Assembly: GCF_900249755.1 (NCBI RefSeq)
Contig: NZ_LT976855.1
Coordinates: forward strand, 1 to 49,994
Direction of reading: 5' to 3'
Length of the DNA: 49,994 nt
Source: Cupriavidus taiwanensis
GTDB lineage: Bacteria; Pseudomonadota; Gammaproteobacteria; Burkholderiales; Burkholderiaceae
Made by a program: the position numbers and the translations under genes. This document shows, piece after piece, positions 1 to 8,194 of the stretch. Under the pieces are notes generated by a model. That model ran no database searches. It was not told the DNA's origin and saw only the letters and a list, made by a program, of their open reading frames with translations. Each line of letters opens with the position of its first letter. Positions within the stretch are counted from its first letter, which is position 1.

Positions 1-1
1 G

Positions 2-109
2 GCCATGACTGGCGGGCCGAAGAATCGACAGTTGACGCCTATCGATCTGGCGGCGTTTCCGGAGGACAACCAGGACAGGTACGGGCCGCGGCGTCCGTTC
101 GAGCGATAA
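2..109 (+). CDS. C-terminal end of an unidentified protein (gene enters from the left edge)
   Basis: A reading frame is open from the left edge and ends with TAA at 107-109. Its visible tail is hydrophilic and proline/arginine rich and ends PRRPFER. There is an in-frame ATG at position 5, but a 34-residue gene starting there is less likely than the end of a longer one. The stop codon overlaps a copy of the CGTAACGAAAAT repeat on the minus strand. I do not recognise the family; from the context it may be a plasmid maintenance gene. Confidence 0.4.
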   Translation, partial: AMTGGPKNRQLTPIDLAAFPEDNQDRYGPRRPFER

Positions 110-842
110 TTTTCGTTACGACCAAAGTGTAACAGTAATTGAATATTCGTAACGCGTAACGTAAAATAGAATCATCAACACGGGAGCTGAATATGCGTGA
201 CGTAACGGATAATCGAACTGGCGAGCTGGAAGTGGGCGAGGCCAAGCGGGGTCGTGGCCGTCCGCGCAAGGCCAATGCGATGAGCAATGCCGAGCGCCAG
301 GCTGCGTACCGCGCCCGTCGCCGCGCTGCCGTTACGGTAACGAAAAATCTTTCGGCCCCGCGGCTGATTGTTGACCAGGTCGATGCTTACGACGAGTGCC
401 GCCTGGAGGTCGAGGCCCTTCGCGCTGAGCTGGCCGAAGCCCACGAGACAATCGACGAGTTGCAGCAGGCGCTGACCGATGAGCTGCAGCAGCGTCGGGA
501 GCTGATCCAGGGCAACCAGGAAGCCTTTGCCAAGCTCGATAAGTTGCGCGCCGAGCTGGCCGCGGCGAAGAAGGGCGCCGCAAAATCCGTAACGCGTAAC
601 GAAAATCGGGAAACGCAGCTCTACGCTGAAATCAAACGGTCCAGCAAGTACTACGGCCAGACGGCGGCTGGTGAGCTATTCCGCGTGCGCATCTTGCCCG
701 CTTTGCCCGGGGGCGAATACGTGGTGCAAGGTGGCCCCGGCGGGCAATATCGCCTCAAGGACGTTTGGCTCTGGGCGGTCGAGGACGAGGGCAAAAAGGT
801 CCGCTTGAGCTGAATCCGTTACGTGCAAGGCGTAACGAAAAT
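109..842. repeat. CGTAACG-type repeat cluster around and inside the first complete gene
   Basis: The 12-mer CGTAACGAAAAT occurs exactly at 109-120 (minus strand), 595-606 and 831-842, with a near copy at 337-349. The 14-mer CGTAACGCGTAACG occurs exactly at 148-161 and 588-601. Further CGTAACG or CGTTACG copies are at 201-207, 330-336 and 817-823. Copies lie before, within and after the 193-813 gene, in both orientations. This suggests iterons or operators for a plasmid replication or partition protein; the binding partner is unknown. Confidence 0.65.
193..813 (+). CDS. Basic, coiled-coil putative DNA-binding protein (KfrA-like plasmid maintenance?)
   Basis: A 206-residue protein. Residues 20-46 are strongly basic, with an AT-hook-like GRGRPRK and an arginine-rich YRARRRA segment. 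Residues 65-135 are rich in Glu, Leu, Gln and Ala with heptad-like spacing, typical of a coiled coil. The C-terminal third is a small globular region ending in VRLS. The layout, DNA-binding N-terminus plus long coiled coil, recalls KfrA-type plasmid proteins, but I cannot show homology. GGAGCTGA 8 nt upstream of the ATG is a fair ribosome site. CGTAACG repeats lie upstream of, inside and downstream of the gene, so binding to them and autoregulation are plausible inferences. Confidence 0.6.
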   Translation: MRDVTDNRTGELEVGEAKRGRGRPRKANAMSNAERQAAYRARRRAAVTVTKNLSAPRLIVDQVDAYDECRLEVEALRAELAEAHETIDELQQALTDELQQRRELIQGNQEAFAKLDKLRAELAAAKKGAAKSVTRNENRETQLYAEIKRSSKYYGQTAAGELFRVRILPALPGGEYVVQGGPGGQYRLKDVWLWAVEDEGKKVRLS

Positions 843-1025
843 GGGCGACTAGCGTCAGGAGTGTCGGCGCGCTGGTCCGGCAGATAGATTGCATATGCAT
901 GGGCCTGTGCTCGTAGCCTGTCCGGCCTCTAAGGCCACTCCGCCGACCGAGTAGCGGGTCATGCGACATCGCTCATTTCGAGCTCGTGGCCGGCGGGCCA
1001 GCCACCCCTCTGCATGCCGGGCCTT

Positions 1026-1418
1026 TCAACAGCCCCGCGCTGCCATCTCCTCGTCGATCTGCATCAGCTGAGCACGGACGTTGTCCTGCTCCAATTTCCA
1101 GCCTGTGCGCCGCAGCTGATCCCCCAACATATTTCGGTCGACCTGCAGCCGCTGGCATCGAGCTGGCGAGTACGGTGTCGCCCGCGTCGTTTCCGTCATG
1201 GTGGTGCCGGTGGCTTGCCTGGCTGCGGGTGTGGGCACCGAGTAGGTGGACAGGTTGCCGCCCATGCTGGTGGTGATGTCGGTGTAGCCAGGCGGGCAGC
1301 TTTCCTGTGTGTAGAGAACGCTCTTTCCACTGCGGCACTTGGCGGCGTGCGCAGGCTGGCCGCTGAGGGTCGCGAGGACGATGGCTGCGAGTCCCCACAG
1401 GTGTACGATAGAGCGCAT
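1026..1418 (-). CDS. Small exported protein, DUF4124-like N-terminus
   Basis: A 130-residue protein with a clear signal peptide (residues 1-25, ending AHAA). A cysteine-containing segment follows, KCRSGKSVLYTQESCPPGY, resembling the short DUF4124-type domain that follows signal peptides in many proteobacterial envelope proteins. The rest is hydrophilic, with a helical, charged C-terminus ending in ARGC. GTTAC-type repeats lie just upstream at 1426-1440. Its function is unknown. It probably acts in the periplasm. Confidence 0.6.
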   Translation of the reverse strand: MRSIVHLWGLAAIVLATLSGQPAHAAKCRSGKSVLYTQESCPPGYTDITTSMGGNLSTYSVPTPAARQATGTTMTETTRATPYSPARCQRLQVDRNMLGDQLRRTGWKLEQDNVRAQLMQIDEEMAARGC

Positions 1419-1471
1419 ATCGCTGCCGTTTTTTCGTTACTGGTGGCGTAACAATAACATGTAGGGGTCAA

Positions 1472-1741
1472 GTGTCGGAGCAGGAGTTGCAGATGGTGGC
1501 GCGGGAGATCCGCCACCTGTACTGGTTCATTCGTACGCTGCGGCGTGGTCTGCAGGATGCGCCGAGGCGGCGCTACTACCGCAAGATCGCGGGGCAAAAA
1601 AAACGCCTGCTGGATGCAGGCGTATCGAAGCGAGAGGTGCTGGACTTGCTGGCGTGCTGCAGGTCAGCCCGGTGCCGGTTCCGTGCGTGCCTGGACTGCT
1701 CGCAGCCGTTGTTTTGCGTAATTTTGTTACTCACACACTGA
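1472..1741 (+). CDS. Small basic hypothetical protein
   Basis: An 89-residue frame starting with GTG; AGGGG lies 4-5 nt upstream and supports this start over the ATG at 1493. The first 65 residues look like a helical basic protein (REIRHLYWFIRTLRRGL, then RRRYYRKIAGQKKRLL and GVSKREVLDLL). The last 25 residues are cysteine rich and hydrophobic, so the true family end may be nearer residue 65. It is divergent from the 1026-1418 gene, and the two share a short intergenic region with GTAAC repeats. I do not recognise the family. Confidence 0.5.
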   Translation: MSEQELQMVAREIRHLYWFIRTLRRGLQDAPRRRYYRKIAGQKKRLLDAGVSKREVLDLLACCRSARCRFRACLDCSQPLFCVILLLTH

Positions 1742-1913
1742 CGGCGTGACGCTGCTTGTCGCTTGCCTAGTAACAAATTTAGTTGAACAAACTTTGCAGA
1801 AAATTGTTACTCCGTTGAACGGTTCAACTTAAAGTGTTCTTTGGATGTACGGCGGCCATGTTACGTCTTCAGTCTGTCAGGTAGCGTGCGAAGGGGCGTG
1901 TCTCCCCGGCAGG

Positions 1914-2525
1914 TTATTCGTTTGCCAGTTTAAACGTGCCGTCGCCCCTCGCAATAATGCGTTCTGACCTGATCAGCGACGCCAGTCCTTCCAGAACATC
2001 GGCTACTTCCATCTCGAGCAGCTTGGCGATTTGGACCGCGTGCAACTTCTTGACGCTCGCACTGACGAGGTCGAGAATCTGGCCTTCGGGCCCCGACTCA
2101 TGAGGTAGCCAGCTCAGCCGGCGGTGCTTGTCTGCGGTCCTGTCAATCTCAGGTTCCCGCTCTCTTTGCCGTGCAAGAAGTCGGTTCCGCATTTGCTCGT
2201 CTTCTTCGGCACTGGCGCGCTGTCTCTCGCGCTCTGCCGCAAGCCGCTGCGGACCTTGGGCAATAAAGGCGTCCATCACCTCGATCGGTCCCTTTCGGAA
2301 AGGCACTCCTCGAAATGCGCCGTGCTCATATAGCAGCTGTCGCAACCGTTCACATCGATACGATTCGCTCTCGCAGACGTCGGGTAGGTATTGCGCCTGT
2401 TGCTCCGCCGGTATGTCACGGTAGTAACGGCCACCAATCATGACGTAGCGCTCGATGAGGCGGAGCAACAGCTCTTCTCTGCTTAGTTCGTCGGGGCTTC
2501 CCATTTGAAAAGAGGGCTGGCTCAT
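1914..2525 (-). CDS. Hypothetical protein with a possible C-terminal winged helix
   Basis: A 203-residue protein if it starts at MSQPSFQM. The open frame runs upstream to 2780 but there crosses the antisense of the vapB relic, so the internal start is preferred. Residues 15-70 are helical (SREELLLRLIERYVMIGGRYY). Residues 95-135 are very charged, rich in Glu, Arg and Gln. The last 55 residues (HAVQIAKLLEMEVADVLEGL) look like a winged-helix or MarR-like fold ending in DGTFKLANE. A GTAACAAAT motif lies at 2539-2547, immediately upstream. The function is unknown; it is likely part of the plasmid backbone. Confidence 0.55.
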   Translation of the reverse strand: MSQPSFQMGSPDELSREELLLRLIERYVMIGGRYYRDIPAEQQAQYLPDVCESESYRCERLRQLLYEHGAFRGVPFRKGPIEVMDAFIAQGPQRLAAERERQRASAEEDEQMRNRLLARQREREPEIDRTADKHRRLSWLPHESGPEGQILDLVSASVKKLHAVQIAKLLEMEVADVLEGLASLIRSERIIARGDGTFKLANE

Positions 2526-2551
2526 CGAGTTAAAAATTGTAACAAATCTGT

Positions 2552-2640
2552 GCAGAGATCGAGCGGGTAGGCGATGAACTGTGCGTATCCGCCCGGCACG
2601 ACGCTCGCTTGCTGGTGTCCTGGGGAAGTTTGCCAGCCTC
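2552..2640 (+). pseudogene. Frameshifted remnant of a vapB-type antitoxin gene
   Basis: The DNA here closely matches the core of the vapB-like gene at 16093-16332. Both read GAGATCGAGCG, then GGCGA(T/C)GAA, then code for RIRPARRSLAGV and KFAS. Two extra bases near 2578 break the frame between GDEL and RIRP, and the homology stops at about 2640, where the flank of the tniA region begins. Neither the 5' nor the 3' end of the antitoxin gene is present. It is an old relic, cut off near the presumed left boundary of the transposon. Confidence 0.7.
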
Positions 2641-2855
2641 GCACGACTGTCCGGAAGAGGACCGCAGCGACGGTCGGCAGACGGGGCGGGAAAGGCTGTA
2701 GCAAGTTCACTACGGACTTCTCCTGTGAGACGCGCCGAGCCTGACTGCGTGTCAGCCCTGGCCCGATGCGTCGCTTGCATTCTCGTGCAAGCCTTCTATC
2801 GTTCAAACGTTTTCCTAGGCAATGTCGCCCGTCCTGCCAAGTCGAGGACCGGTTC

Positions 2856-4886
2856 ATGGATCCAGGCAACGATGAACATTACGGCGGCGGGCGAGTCGTT
2901 CGTGGCCAACGCGTCGACACGTCGGGTTGGCCAACGCCAGACGAGGGCGCGCTCGACGATCCGCGGCGCGCCTTGTACTTTTCCAGAAAACACGCGGTCC
3001 AGCTTTATCTTTCCGGCGCCGACGCCCACACCATCAAGCGTCTGACCTCGTTCAGCGACAAGCAAGTTTATCGTTTGATTTCCGAGCGTTGTCTTCAGGC
3101 GCATCCCGATGGCCGGCCGTATGGGTGGCGTGGCTTGGTGCCGTGGCTAAGAGTACGGCCATACCGCCGCCGCACGAAAATCCGTGTCGACCGGTTCGGC
3201 GGCGGGGCAGCCGGAGCACTGCAAGCCACGCTGGATGCGCACCCGGAACTGCGCTTGTCGTTCGAATCTCGCATCCGCTCCAGCCCATCGTCCAAACGGT
3301 TATCCGAGGCCAGGCGATCGCCCCGACGGCATTGGCTGTGGTTTCTTGACCAACTGCGCGAGCGCGGCTATGAGGCACGCGGCGACTGGCCGTTCAATAC
3401 ATCGACTCGCGCTTACTTTACGATCTGTCGCTTCGTTGAACAGGTGCTGTCCTCGGATCCGAAATCGCTCGCGGCCAGCATCGGGGGAGCCGATCTGGTG
3501 CGCAAGCTCAAGGCCGGCGATGGGTCCGGCCGGCCCGCGCTGCGGTTCATGCAGCGGGTCGAAATGGACGCGCACAAACTGGACGGTCGTTTCTGCGTGT
3601 CGCTGCCGCTCGCCGGCGGGGGCTTCACGGAGAAGATCGTGCACCGGCTCTGGGTGATTGTGATCCTCGAAGTGGTTTCGCGCGCGGTGGTTGGCTATTA
3701 CTTCAGCACCGGGCGAGAAGTCTCCAAAGACGATGTGCTGCGGGCGATCAAGACCGGACTGAGCCGGCCGAAGCTGCGTCCCGTGACCTTTTCCGCCACC
3801 CCATACTTGCCTGATGCAGGGCTGCTTGGCTCGCTCGGCGAGGAATTTGTGGGGCTGTGTTGGGATGAAACCAGCGTCGACGGCGCACTGGCGGAAACCT
3901 GCCAGCACGTTCGCGCTGCGCTCCAACAGGCCGTGGGTTCGACCCTGCTGGAGCCGCGCAATTCGTTCGCGGCACGACGAAGCAAAGACGATCGCCCGTT
4001 CATTGAGTCGTTTTTCCGCAACCTCGCCGGACGTGGCTTTCAGCGCTTGACCAACACGACCGGGGCTAAGCCGCAAGATCGGCAGGGCCGTGAGCCAGAC
4101 GGCGTGGCGCTGGCCAGCCGCTTCCAGTACGAATATGCCGAAGAGCTGTTGGGCGTGCTGATCGCCAACTATAACGCTACCCCTCACCGCGGCATTGGCA
4201 ACCGGACGCCCTTGCAGTATGCGGCCTTCCTGCATCGGCATGGCGGCGAGACGTGGCGCCGGGTGGATGCCGCCGCCATGCAAGGCTTGTTTAGCGTGAG
4301 AAGGCGTTGTGTGGTCAGGGGCGGCGCGGCGGTGGGGCGGGCACCGTACGTGAACTTCCATTATGGCCGCTACAGCAACGAGGTACTGCACAACCGGCAG
4401 GATCTGGTGGGCACCGAGATCTGGGTGATCTGCCATGAAGAGGACGATTGCCGCGTTGCGCTGGCCTCAACGCTCGATGGTGTGCCGTTGGGGGTGCTGC
4501 GCGCAGCGCCGCCATGGCACTTATCGCCGCATAGCCTGGCGGTACGCGCGGCCATCTGCCGCGCTTGTGCCAGAGGCCAGTTTGCGATTTCCCCCGGCGG
4601 CGATGCGATCGAAGCCTTCATCCAGTACGTCGAGATGCAGCCGCACAAGAAGCTCCCGGTTCATCCGGCGTACCTGGAAGCCAGGCGCATCCTGGCGGCC
4701 GCCTCCCAGCTTTCCATTGGTGCCGTGATGCTCGATGCCGCACTGGAGCGCGGTCGCGGCGGGTCATCCCGAGGTGGACAGGCGCCCGAGGTCGCGCCGG
4801 CCGTGACACGGGCTGACACAACCGGTGACCTGGGCACGGATCGGAAGGGTGAGCTTCCCCCGCGGCGCATGGCGCGAACGGAGTAG
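2856..4886 (+). CDS. tniA: TniA/TnsB-like DDE transposase
   Basis: A 676-residue retroviral-integrase-fold transposase that would join the transposon ends to target DNA. The ATG at 2856 is chosen over the one at 2766 because GAGG lies 8 nt upstream. An N-terminal helix-turn-helix region (about residues 50-80, TIKRLTSFSDKQVYRLI) is followed by the catalytic core. The first Asp is at about 238 (MDAHKLDG), the second probably in WDETSVDG, and the Glu is at about 384 (RPFIESFFRNL), followed by YNATPHRGIGNRTPLQY, typical of the rve family. The C-terminal part has a mu-transposase-like beta region and a CRAC motif. It is 3 bases ahead of tniB, so probably translated together with it. Confidence 0.9.
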   Translation: MDPGNDEHYGGGRVVRGQRVDTSGWPTPDEGALDDPRRALYFSRKHAVQLYLSGADAHTIKRLTSFSDKQVYRLISERCLQAHPDGRPYGWRGLVPWLRVRPYRRRTKIRVDRFGGGAAGALQATLDAHPELRLSFESRIRSSPSSKRLSEARRSPRRHWLWFLDQLRERGYEARGDWPFNTSTRAYFTICRFVEQVLSSDPKSLAASIGGADLVRKLKAGDGSGRPALRFMQRVEMDAHKLDGRFCVSLPLAGGGFTEKIVHRLWVIVILEVVSRAVVGYYFSTGREVSKDDVLRAIKTGLSRPKLRPVTFSATPYLPDAGLLGSLGEEFVGLCWDETSVDGALAETCQHVRAALQQAVGSTLLEPRNSFAARRSKDDRPFIESFFRNLAGRGFQRLTNTTGAKPQDRQGREPDGVALASRFQYEYAEELLGVLIANYNATPHRGIGNRTPLQYAAFLHRHGGETWRRVDAAAMQGLFSVRRRCVVRGGAAVGRAPYVNFHYGRYSNEVLHNRQDLVGTEIWVICHEEDDCRVALASTLDGVPLGVLRAAPPWHLSPHSLAVRAAICRACARGQFAISPGGDAIEAFIQYVEMQPHKKLPVHPAYLEARRILAAASQLSIGAVMLDAALERGRGGSSRGGQAPEVAPAVTRADTTGDLGTDRKGELPPRRMARTE

Positions 4887-4889
4887 AAC

Positions 4890-5870
4890 GTGTCGTTCTC
4901 GCTGCCTGAGCGCATCGATCCGCGTCACTGCATTGTGACCAAGCAGTATGCGGTCTACACGCCGCCGATGCATGCCATGATCGAGCAGATGGGCGAATGG
5001 ATCGATCAGCAGCGCCCGGGCGGCTATATCTATGGGGCGTCGCGGCTCGGCAAGTCGCGTTGCGTGCAGTGGTATGTCGGCAAGGTGCTGGAGGAACGAT
5101 TTAGCGCAGTCGTGCCCCTGGTGGTATGGAGCCGACGCCCCGACAGTCATTCCAACGAAGCGGCGTTCTGGCATCAGATTCTGATGGCGTCGCACTTCGA
5201 GTTCGTCAACCCGGCCAAGGTGCCCAAGCGGGTCGAGGCGGCCTATCTCTGTCGGCAACGCTTCATTGCCATCGCCAACAATGCGTGTCGCAACTATGTC
5301 GTCTTGTTGATTGACGAAGCGCAGGATTTGACGCTGCGCGAGTGGAAGTGGCTGGTGGGCCTGCAGAACGATCTCGATTACGACGGTTACCTGCTCAGCG
5401 TCTTCTCGGTCGGCACGCATCAGTTGAACTATCGCCATGAATACATGGCCAGCACCGGCAACGCGCACGTGGCCGCCCGCTTCATGGCAGCCCATGCGCG
5501 CTTTCACGGTCTGCGCTCGGTGCGGGAGGTCGAGTATGTGCTGAACGGCTATGACGTCGACTCCGAATGGCCGGTCGACAGCGGGGTGCCGTTTCTGGCG
5601 TATTTTGCGCCAGAGGACTTTGCCCGCGGGCGCCGGCTGGCCGGCAGCGCCAAGCTTCTCTGGAACGCCCTGGTCGAGTTGTCACCGCAGCAGGCGCGAC
5701 GGCGGCATGAGTTTCCGATGCAACACGTTGCCAAGGCGACCGAGAGCGTGCTGTTCCAACTGGCCCGCGGCATGGACTGGGACGAGGCGACCTGCTACGA
5801 GAATTGGCTCAGAGAATTGGCCAAGACCAATTTCTCTGACCACATGAGAATCATCGCCGCGGGCAGTTAG
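4890..5870 (+). CDS. tniB: TniB/TnsC-like AAA+ ATPase, transposition regulator
   Basis: A 326-residue ATPase starting with GTG, 3 bases after tniA. Walker A is GASRLGKS at about residues 49-56 and Walker B is LLIDEAQ with Asp142-Glu143, as expected for the TniB/TnsC family that links the target selector TniQ to the transposase. A sensor-like motif VFSVGTHQL follows at about 172-180. The length is within the TniB range. The organisation with tniA and tniQ is the best evidence for function. Confidence 0.9.
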   Translation: MSFSLPERIDPRHCIVTKQYAVYTPPMHAMIEQMGEWIDQQRPGGYIYGASRLGKSRCVQWYVGKVLEERFSAVVPLVVWSRRPDSHSNEAAFWHQILMASHFEFVNPAKVPKRVEAAYLCRQRFIAIANNACRNYVVLLIDEAQDLTLREWKWLVGLQNDLDYDGYLLSVFSVGTHQLNYRHEYMASTGNAHVAARFMAAHARFHGLRSVREVEYVLNGYDVDSEWPVDSGVPFLAYFAPEDFARGRRLAGSAKLLWNALVELSPQQARRRHEFPMQHVAKATESVLFQLARGMDWDEATCYENWLRELAKTNFSDHMRIIAAGS

Positions 5871-5872
5871 CA

Positions 5873-7297
5873 GTGGCGGGCTATCCCTCGGTCAACTGGT
5901 GGCCACACAATCTGCGCCCCTACGAGTCGGCGCTGTCGTTCGTCGCCAGGTTTTGTGCGCTCAATGGCGTCCCCGTGCGGGCCGGCACCGCGTTCCTGGG
6001 CGTCGAACCGCGCCATCTGGGGTTCGCCTCCGATGATGACGTCGCGCGGGTGTCTTCGCTCTTGGGCGAGGACCCGGCTCGGTTGGCCGATGTCCTCCAG
6101 CACGCGCTCAATTTTCGTCAGTGCGGCACCTATGCGCCCCCTGCGGCTTACAGTCAGGGGCCGAGCGTCCGGTATTGCGCAGCCTGTGCGCAACAGGGCT
6201 ATCACAGTTACCTGCATGAGGTGCCCTGGCTAACCAAGTGCCCCATCCACCTGACGGCGCTGACCACCGTACCGGCCAACCGGACCGGGAACATAGGCGA
6301 GCGCCGCCTGGGGGCGTTCAAGCGCCTGATGCAGGGGCATTGCGCCGCTTGGCCGCACTTCGCCCCGGACGGATTTCCGACGCGCGAGCCCGGGGCGCTG
6401 CTGACCTTGGCAGCGTGGGTGCACGACGCGTGCGACGCTTCCAAGCGGATGCAGGCAGGCGAGTTGTGGCGGTCCGAGGCAGGGACGCATCGTGGCGCAG
6501 TCACGATGACGCAGGCCCTTGGCCAGCTGCATACGCTTGCCCCCCTGCCCACCGAGCTCGAGCCACTGCTTGCCGACCGCGGTGGCGCGTGGGTCGTCCA
6601 TCAGGCGCGCTTTCCGCGCGCAGTCAGTCGCGAGCTGGCGCGTCTTGGCGAACGTGGCTTGCGGTTTGACTCTTTGTTTGCGTTCTACAAGGACAGCGGC
6701 GATACGTCCGAAGGCTCGCCAGCGTGGTACTGCCAGGCCGTTCAGCAGCAGATCCGGCAGCGCCATGGCACCTGCGGGTGTCGGTGGGAGCGCGTCAACG
6801 CCGGGTTCGGCGCGTTCTGTTGGATCCAGACCCAGCCTGATGAGTTGGGACAAGAGCCGTTGCAATGCCCGTTTGAAGTGGCGGTGCAGGACCTGGAGCT
6901 GGACTGGGGAAGCCAGGGCAGGGCGCTGCCGTCGCGGCTCGCGCAGCAAGAGATGTATCGCTTTCTGAAGGAATCGCACGCGATGCGCGATGCTGGCGTG
7001 CTCTCCTATAAGGAGGGAGCGCAGGTGTCCCCGGACGGTTATCTTTACCTCATGCAACGGGTATGGCCCTGCTGCGAATGGAATCGGGACTCCCCTTTGC
7101 TTGACCTGTTCCGGACTGCCGCGCGCTGGGAGATCGATAGCGAGCATCGCGCCATCACGCGCTGGTTGGACGATATTGAAGCCGGCAGCCACCCTTCCCA
7201 CCGCCAGGATCCCCTCTACTGTGTGCGCTTGCGCAGCGATGAACAGGGAGCGTCGCTTCTGCATTGGCGATCGGCCGACCACCAGTCTCGAGGGTGA
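5873..7297 (+). CDS. tniQ: TniQ-family target-selection protein
   Basis: A 474-residue protein starting with GTG, 2 bases after tniB. The N-terminus has the TniQ signature (WWPHNLRPYESALSFVARF). It is followed by a cysteine/histidine zinc-finger region at about 100-125 (YCAACAQQGYHSYL, then KCPIH). The long C-terminal part would be the target-recognition portion and has no family I can name. TniQ proteins direct Tn7-like elements to their sites; the target here is unknown, because the element's ends were not found. Confidence 0.85.
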   Translation: MAGYPSVNWWPHNLRPYESALSFVARFCALNGVPVRAGTAFLGVEPRHLGFASDDDVARVSSLLGEDPARLADVLQHALNFRQCGTYAPPAAYSQGPSVRYCAACAQQGYHSYLHEVPWLTKCPIHLTALTTVPANRTGNIGERRLGAFKRLMQGHCAAWPHFAPDGFPTREPGALLTLAAWVHDACDASKRMQAGELWRSEAGTHRGAVTMTQALGQLHTLAPLPTELEPLLADRGGAWVVHQARFPRAVSRELARLGERGLRFDSLFAFYKDSGDTSEGSPAWYCQAVQQQIRQRHGTCGCRWERVNAGFGAFCWIQTQPDELGQEPLQCPFEVAVQDLELDWGSQGRALPSRLAQQEMYRFLKESHAMRDAGVLSYKEGAQVSPDGYLYLMQRVWPCCEWNRDSPLLDLFRTAARWEIDSEHRAITRWLDDIEAGSHPSHRQDPLYCVRLRSDEQGASLLHWRSADHQSRG

Positions 7298-7511
7298 GGG
7301 GCGGCGCTGGCGGGCCGGGCGCACGAGGGACCGCCGGCGGCCGTCAACCGTCTACGGTCCCGAAATCAGGGCACCACCGGGCCGGCAGCTATCCGTTGGG
7401 CATCGTGGTCGCGTTTTGCGGATGTTCTGGGTCAGTCGGCCGTAGCGAGTAGGCTGGTGCGACCAGGGATGAAGCGCACCGATCGGCTGCCGATACGGTG
7501 AGGCGACAAAA

Positions 7512-7537
7512 AGCCCGCCTGTGACGGCAGGCGGGCT
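7512..7537 (-). terminator. Perfect 10-bp hairpin with a T-tract on the minus strand
   Basis: AGCCCGCCTG (7512-7521), loop TGACGG, then CAGGCGGGCT (7528-7537). On the minus strand the stem is followed by TTTTTG, so it would end transcription of the 7536-7787 gene, whose stop codon lies in the stem. It could also act weakly for read-through from tniQ. Confidence 0.75.
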
Positions 7538-7787
7538 AAGACGGTCGACGCGGAGGTGCCTTGCCGCGCCGTTCCAGCTGCAGGGCACTGGCGGCAGCGC
7601 GGTCGCGGCGCGCGATCTGCACCGCTACGAGTGACGCCGGGCTGGCGAGGCGGCGCCCTGTTTCAATCAGCCCACCATACAAACCACAAGCGCGCGTCGC
7701 CTCAGCCATCGAATAGTGATGGCCATCAATCAACGCAAGGCGCACTTGGTCGCCATAGCGTATGCGCGAGCCATCCACGGGTTTCAT
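7536..7787 (-). CDS. Small hypothetical protein
   Basis: An 83-residue frame starting MKPVDGSRIRYGDQ and ending directly in a terminator-like hairpin, which supports it being a real transcription unit. The segment LALIDGHHYSM is encoded by DNA (7711-7733) that matches 20 of 23 bases of the LIIDHHYS segment in the DUF305 gene at 16973-17749, in the same frame. The remainder, basic and alanine/arginine rich, shows no DUF305 pattern. It may be a chimera or degraded gene. No function can be assigned. Confidence 0.4.
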   Translation of the reverse strand: MKPVDGSRIRYGDQVRLALIDGHHYSMAEATRACGLYGGLIETGRRLASPASLVAVQIARRDRAAASALQLERRGKAPPRRPS

Positions 7788-7846
7788 GCATCGATTGTAT
7801 AGCAGCCTGGAAGAGGAGCCGCTGTGCCCGCGGTGGCCGGCAGCCA

Positions 7847-8077
7847 TCAGGGCCGGCGTCTGCTCGGTGAATGGGGCTGGGCAGACGCCGTTTGATGGCC
7901 GGAGGTCTGCCGTTCCTGGCCCACGGCCGGGCCGAAATCCACTTCACCGTGGCGGTTTTCAGGTGTGATGCCGGTGATCAGAGCCTCTACGTCATACTCA
8001 TCCCTGGCCGCTTCCACGATCTCGGCCGGGAGCCGGAGCGAGGCGCCCTTGCCCGACTTCCGTATTCTTGTTCGCAT
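7847..8077 (-). CDS. MazE/AbrB-type antitoxin, apparently internally deleted
   Basis: The N-terminus (MRTRIRKSGKGASLRLPAEI) and the tail (ALITGITPENRHGEVDFGPAVGQE) are typical of MazE antitoxins of plasmid mazEF modules. The middle is missing: after EIVEAAR the sequence passes straight to DEYDVEALITG, lacking about 20-25 residues that would form the second half of the AbrB fold. They are present in the copy at 12936-13151. The frame also runs past the usual end into an unrelated tail. No MazF gene follows. It is probably a decayed, orphan antitoxin. Confidence 0.6.
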   Translation of the reverse strand: MRTRIRKSGKGASLRLPAEIVEAARDEYDVEALITGITPENRHGEVDFGPAVGQERQTSGHQTASAQPHSPSRRRP

Positions 8078-8194
8078 CCGATGCTCCCGACGTTGCCACC
8101 CCGTCGATACTATACCGTGCCCCCGTTGCCAAGCGGGGCAAGCGCGCTCATGCCGTCAGCGGCAATCCCGGCCTCCGGTGGGCTTAGCAAGGGG

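Larger units (their letters stand above)
1426..2547. repeat. Dispersed GTAAC(G/A)AAA motifs, second half of the repeat region
   Basis: Copies of the same core lie at 1426-1440 (minus, GTAACGAAAAAACGG), 1721-1730 (minus, GTAACAAAAT), 1770-1779 (plus, GTAACAAATT), 1801-1810 (minus, GTAACAATTT) and 2539-2547 (plus, GTAACAAAT). They sit in the intergenic gaps on both sides of the small genes and end at the upstream edge of the vapB relic, so the repeat-bearing backbone seems to stop where the transposon block begins. Confidence 0.5.
2641..7297 (+). mobile_element. Tn5053/Tn7-like transposition module (tniA-tniB-tniQ)
   Basis: Three co-directional genes separated by 3 and 2 bases encode a DDE integrase-type transposase, an AAA+ ATPase regulator and a TniQ target-selection protein. 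This is the core of Tn5053/Tn402-type and other Tn7-like elements. No tniR resolvase gene follows tniQ. I could not identify a confident pair of terminal inverted repeats or a target duplication. The left end probably lies between the end of the vapB relic (2640) and tniA (2856). The right end is beyond 7.3 kb and may lie past the methylase-nuclease operon. The coordinates cover only the supported core. Confidence 0.75.

Noticed and set aside
1..2550. CRISPR array suggested by repeated GTAACG
   Set aside because: The repeats are 6-14 bp, irregularly spaced, in both orientations and inside a gene.
3300..4436. 378-codon minus-strand open frame
   Set aside because: Antisense to tniA; no ribosome site or recognised domain.
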